Positions 6,206 through 6,209 of a stretch of DNA of 6,209 bases are shown one piece after another. Each line of letters opens with the position of its first letter. The stretch's first letter is position 1. The position numbers were made by a program, and so were the translations under genes. Below the pieces are notes generated by a model that was not told where the DNA came from, did no database searches, and worked only from the letters and a program-made list of their open reading frames with translations. Source of the stretch: CBFGRU01 sp965651255 (lineage in GTDB: Bacteria > Planctomycetota > Phycisphaerae > Phycisphaerales > SM1A02); contig CBFGRU010000191.1 in the NCBI GenBank assembly GCA_965651255.1, forward strand, positions 1-6,209. The letters run 5' to 3'.

Positions 6206-6209
6206 GGCG

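Overview
The window is GC-rich, densely coding and has no visible mobile elements, RNA genes or CRISPR. It most resembles a chromosomal segment of a Planctomycetota bacterium, perhaps class Phycisphaerae. This guess rests on gene style: a short protein pairing a CPxC-type zinc ribbon with membrane helices, and a von Willebrand A (VWA) protein with an N-terminal transmembrane anchor. No rRNA or other decisive marker is present, so the taxonomic call is an inference.

Left two thirds (1-4246, minus strand). Five genes run right to left as a probable operon: panC (pantothenate synthetase), a predicted lipoprotein or secreted alpha/beta hydrolase, a zinc-ribbon multi-pass membrane protein, a membrane-anchored VWA protein, and a secreted protein of unknown function that runs off the left edge. 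The panC/hydrolase junction is a 4-base ATGA overlap and the VWA/secreted-protein junction is a 1-base TGATG overlap. Both suggest translational coupling. Apart from panC, all products look like envelope proteins, and their joint function is not known to me.

Middle (4247-4438). This 192-base divergent intergenic region separates panC from iscS. It holds weak promoter-like elements for both directions and a 19-base site matching the classical Fur box at 14 of 19 positions. The site overlaps the proposed -35 element of iscS.

Right third (4439-6179, plus strand). iscS (cysteine desulfurase) and iscU (Fe-S scaffold) form the core of an ISC-type iron-sulfur assembly system. Both are complete, with all catalytic and ligand residues. 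IscU carries the LPPVK motif recognised by the HscA chaperone, so hscA/hscB/fdx/iscA may lie beyond the right edge. No iscR precedes iscS. A GC-rich hairpin follows iscU at the window end and may be the start of a terminator.

Most of the window is conventional. The points most worth a second look are the candidate iron-responsive control of iscSU, the proteobacterial/mitochondrial-like character of IscS and IscU, and the uncharacterised envelope gene set co-transcribed with panC.
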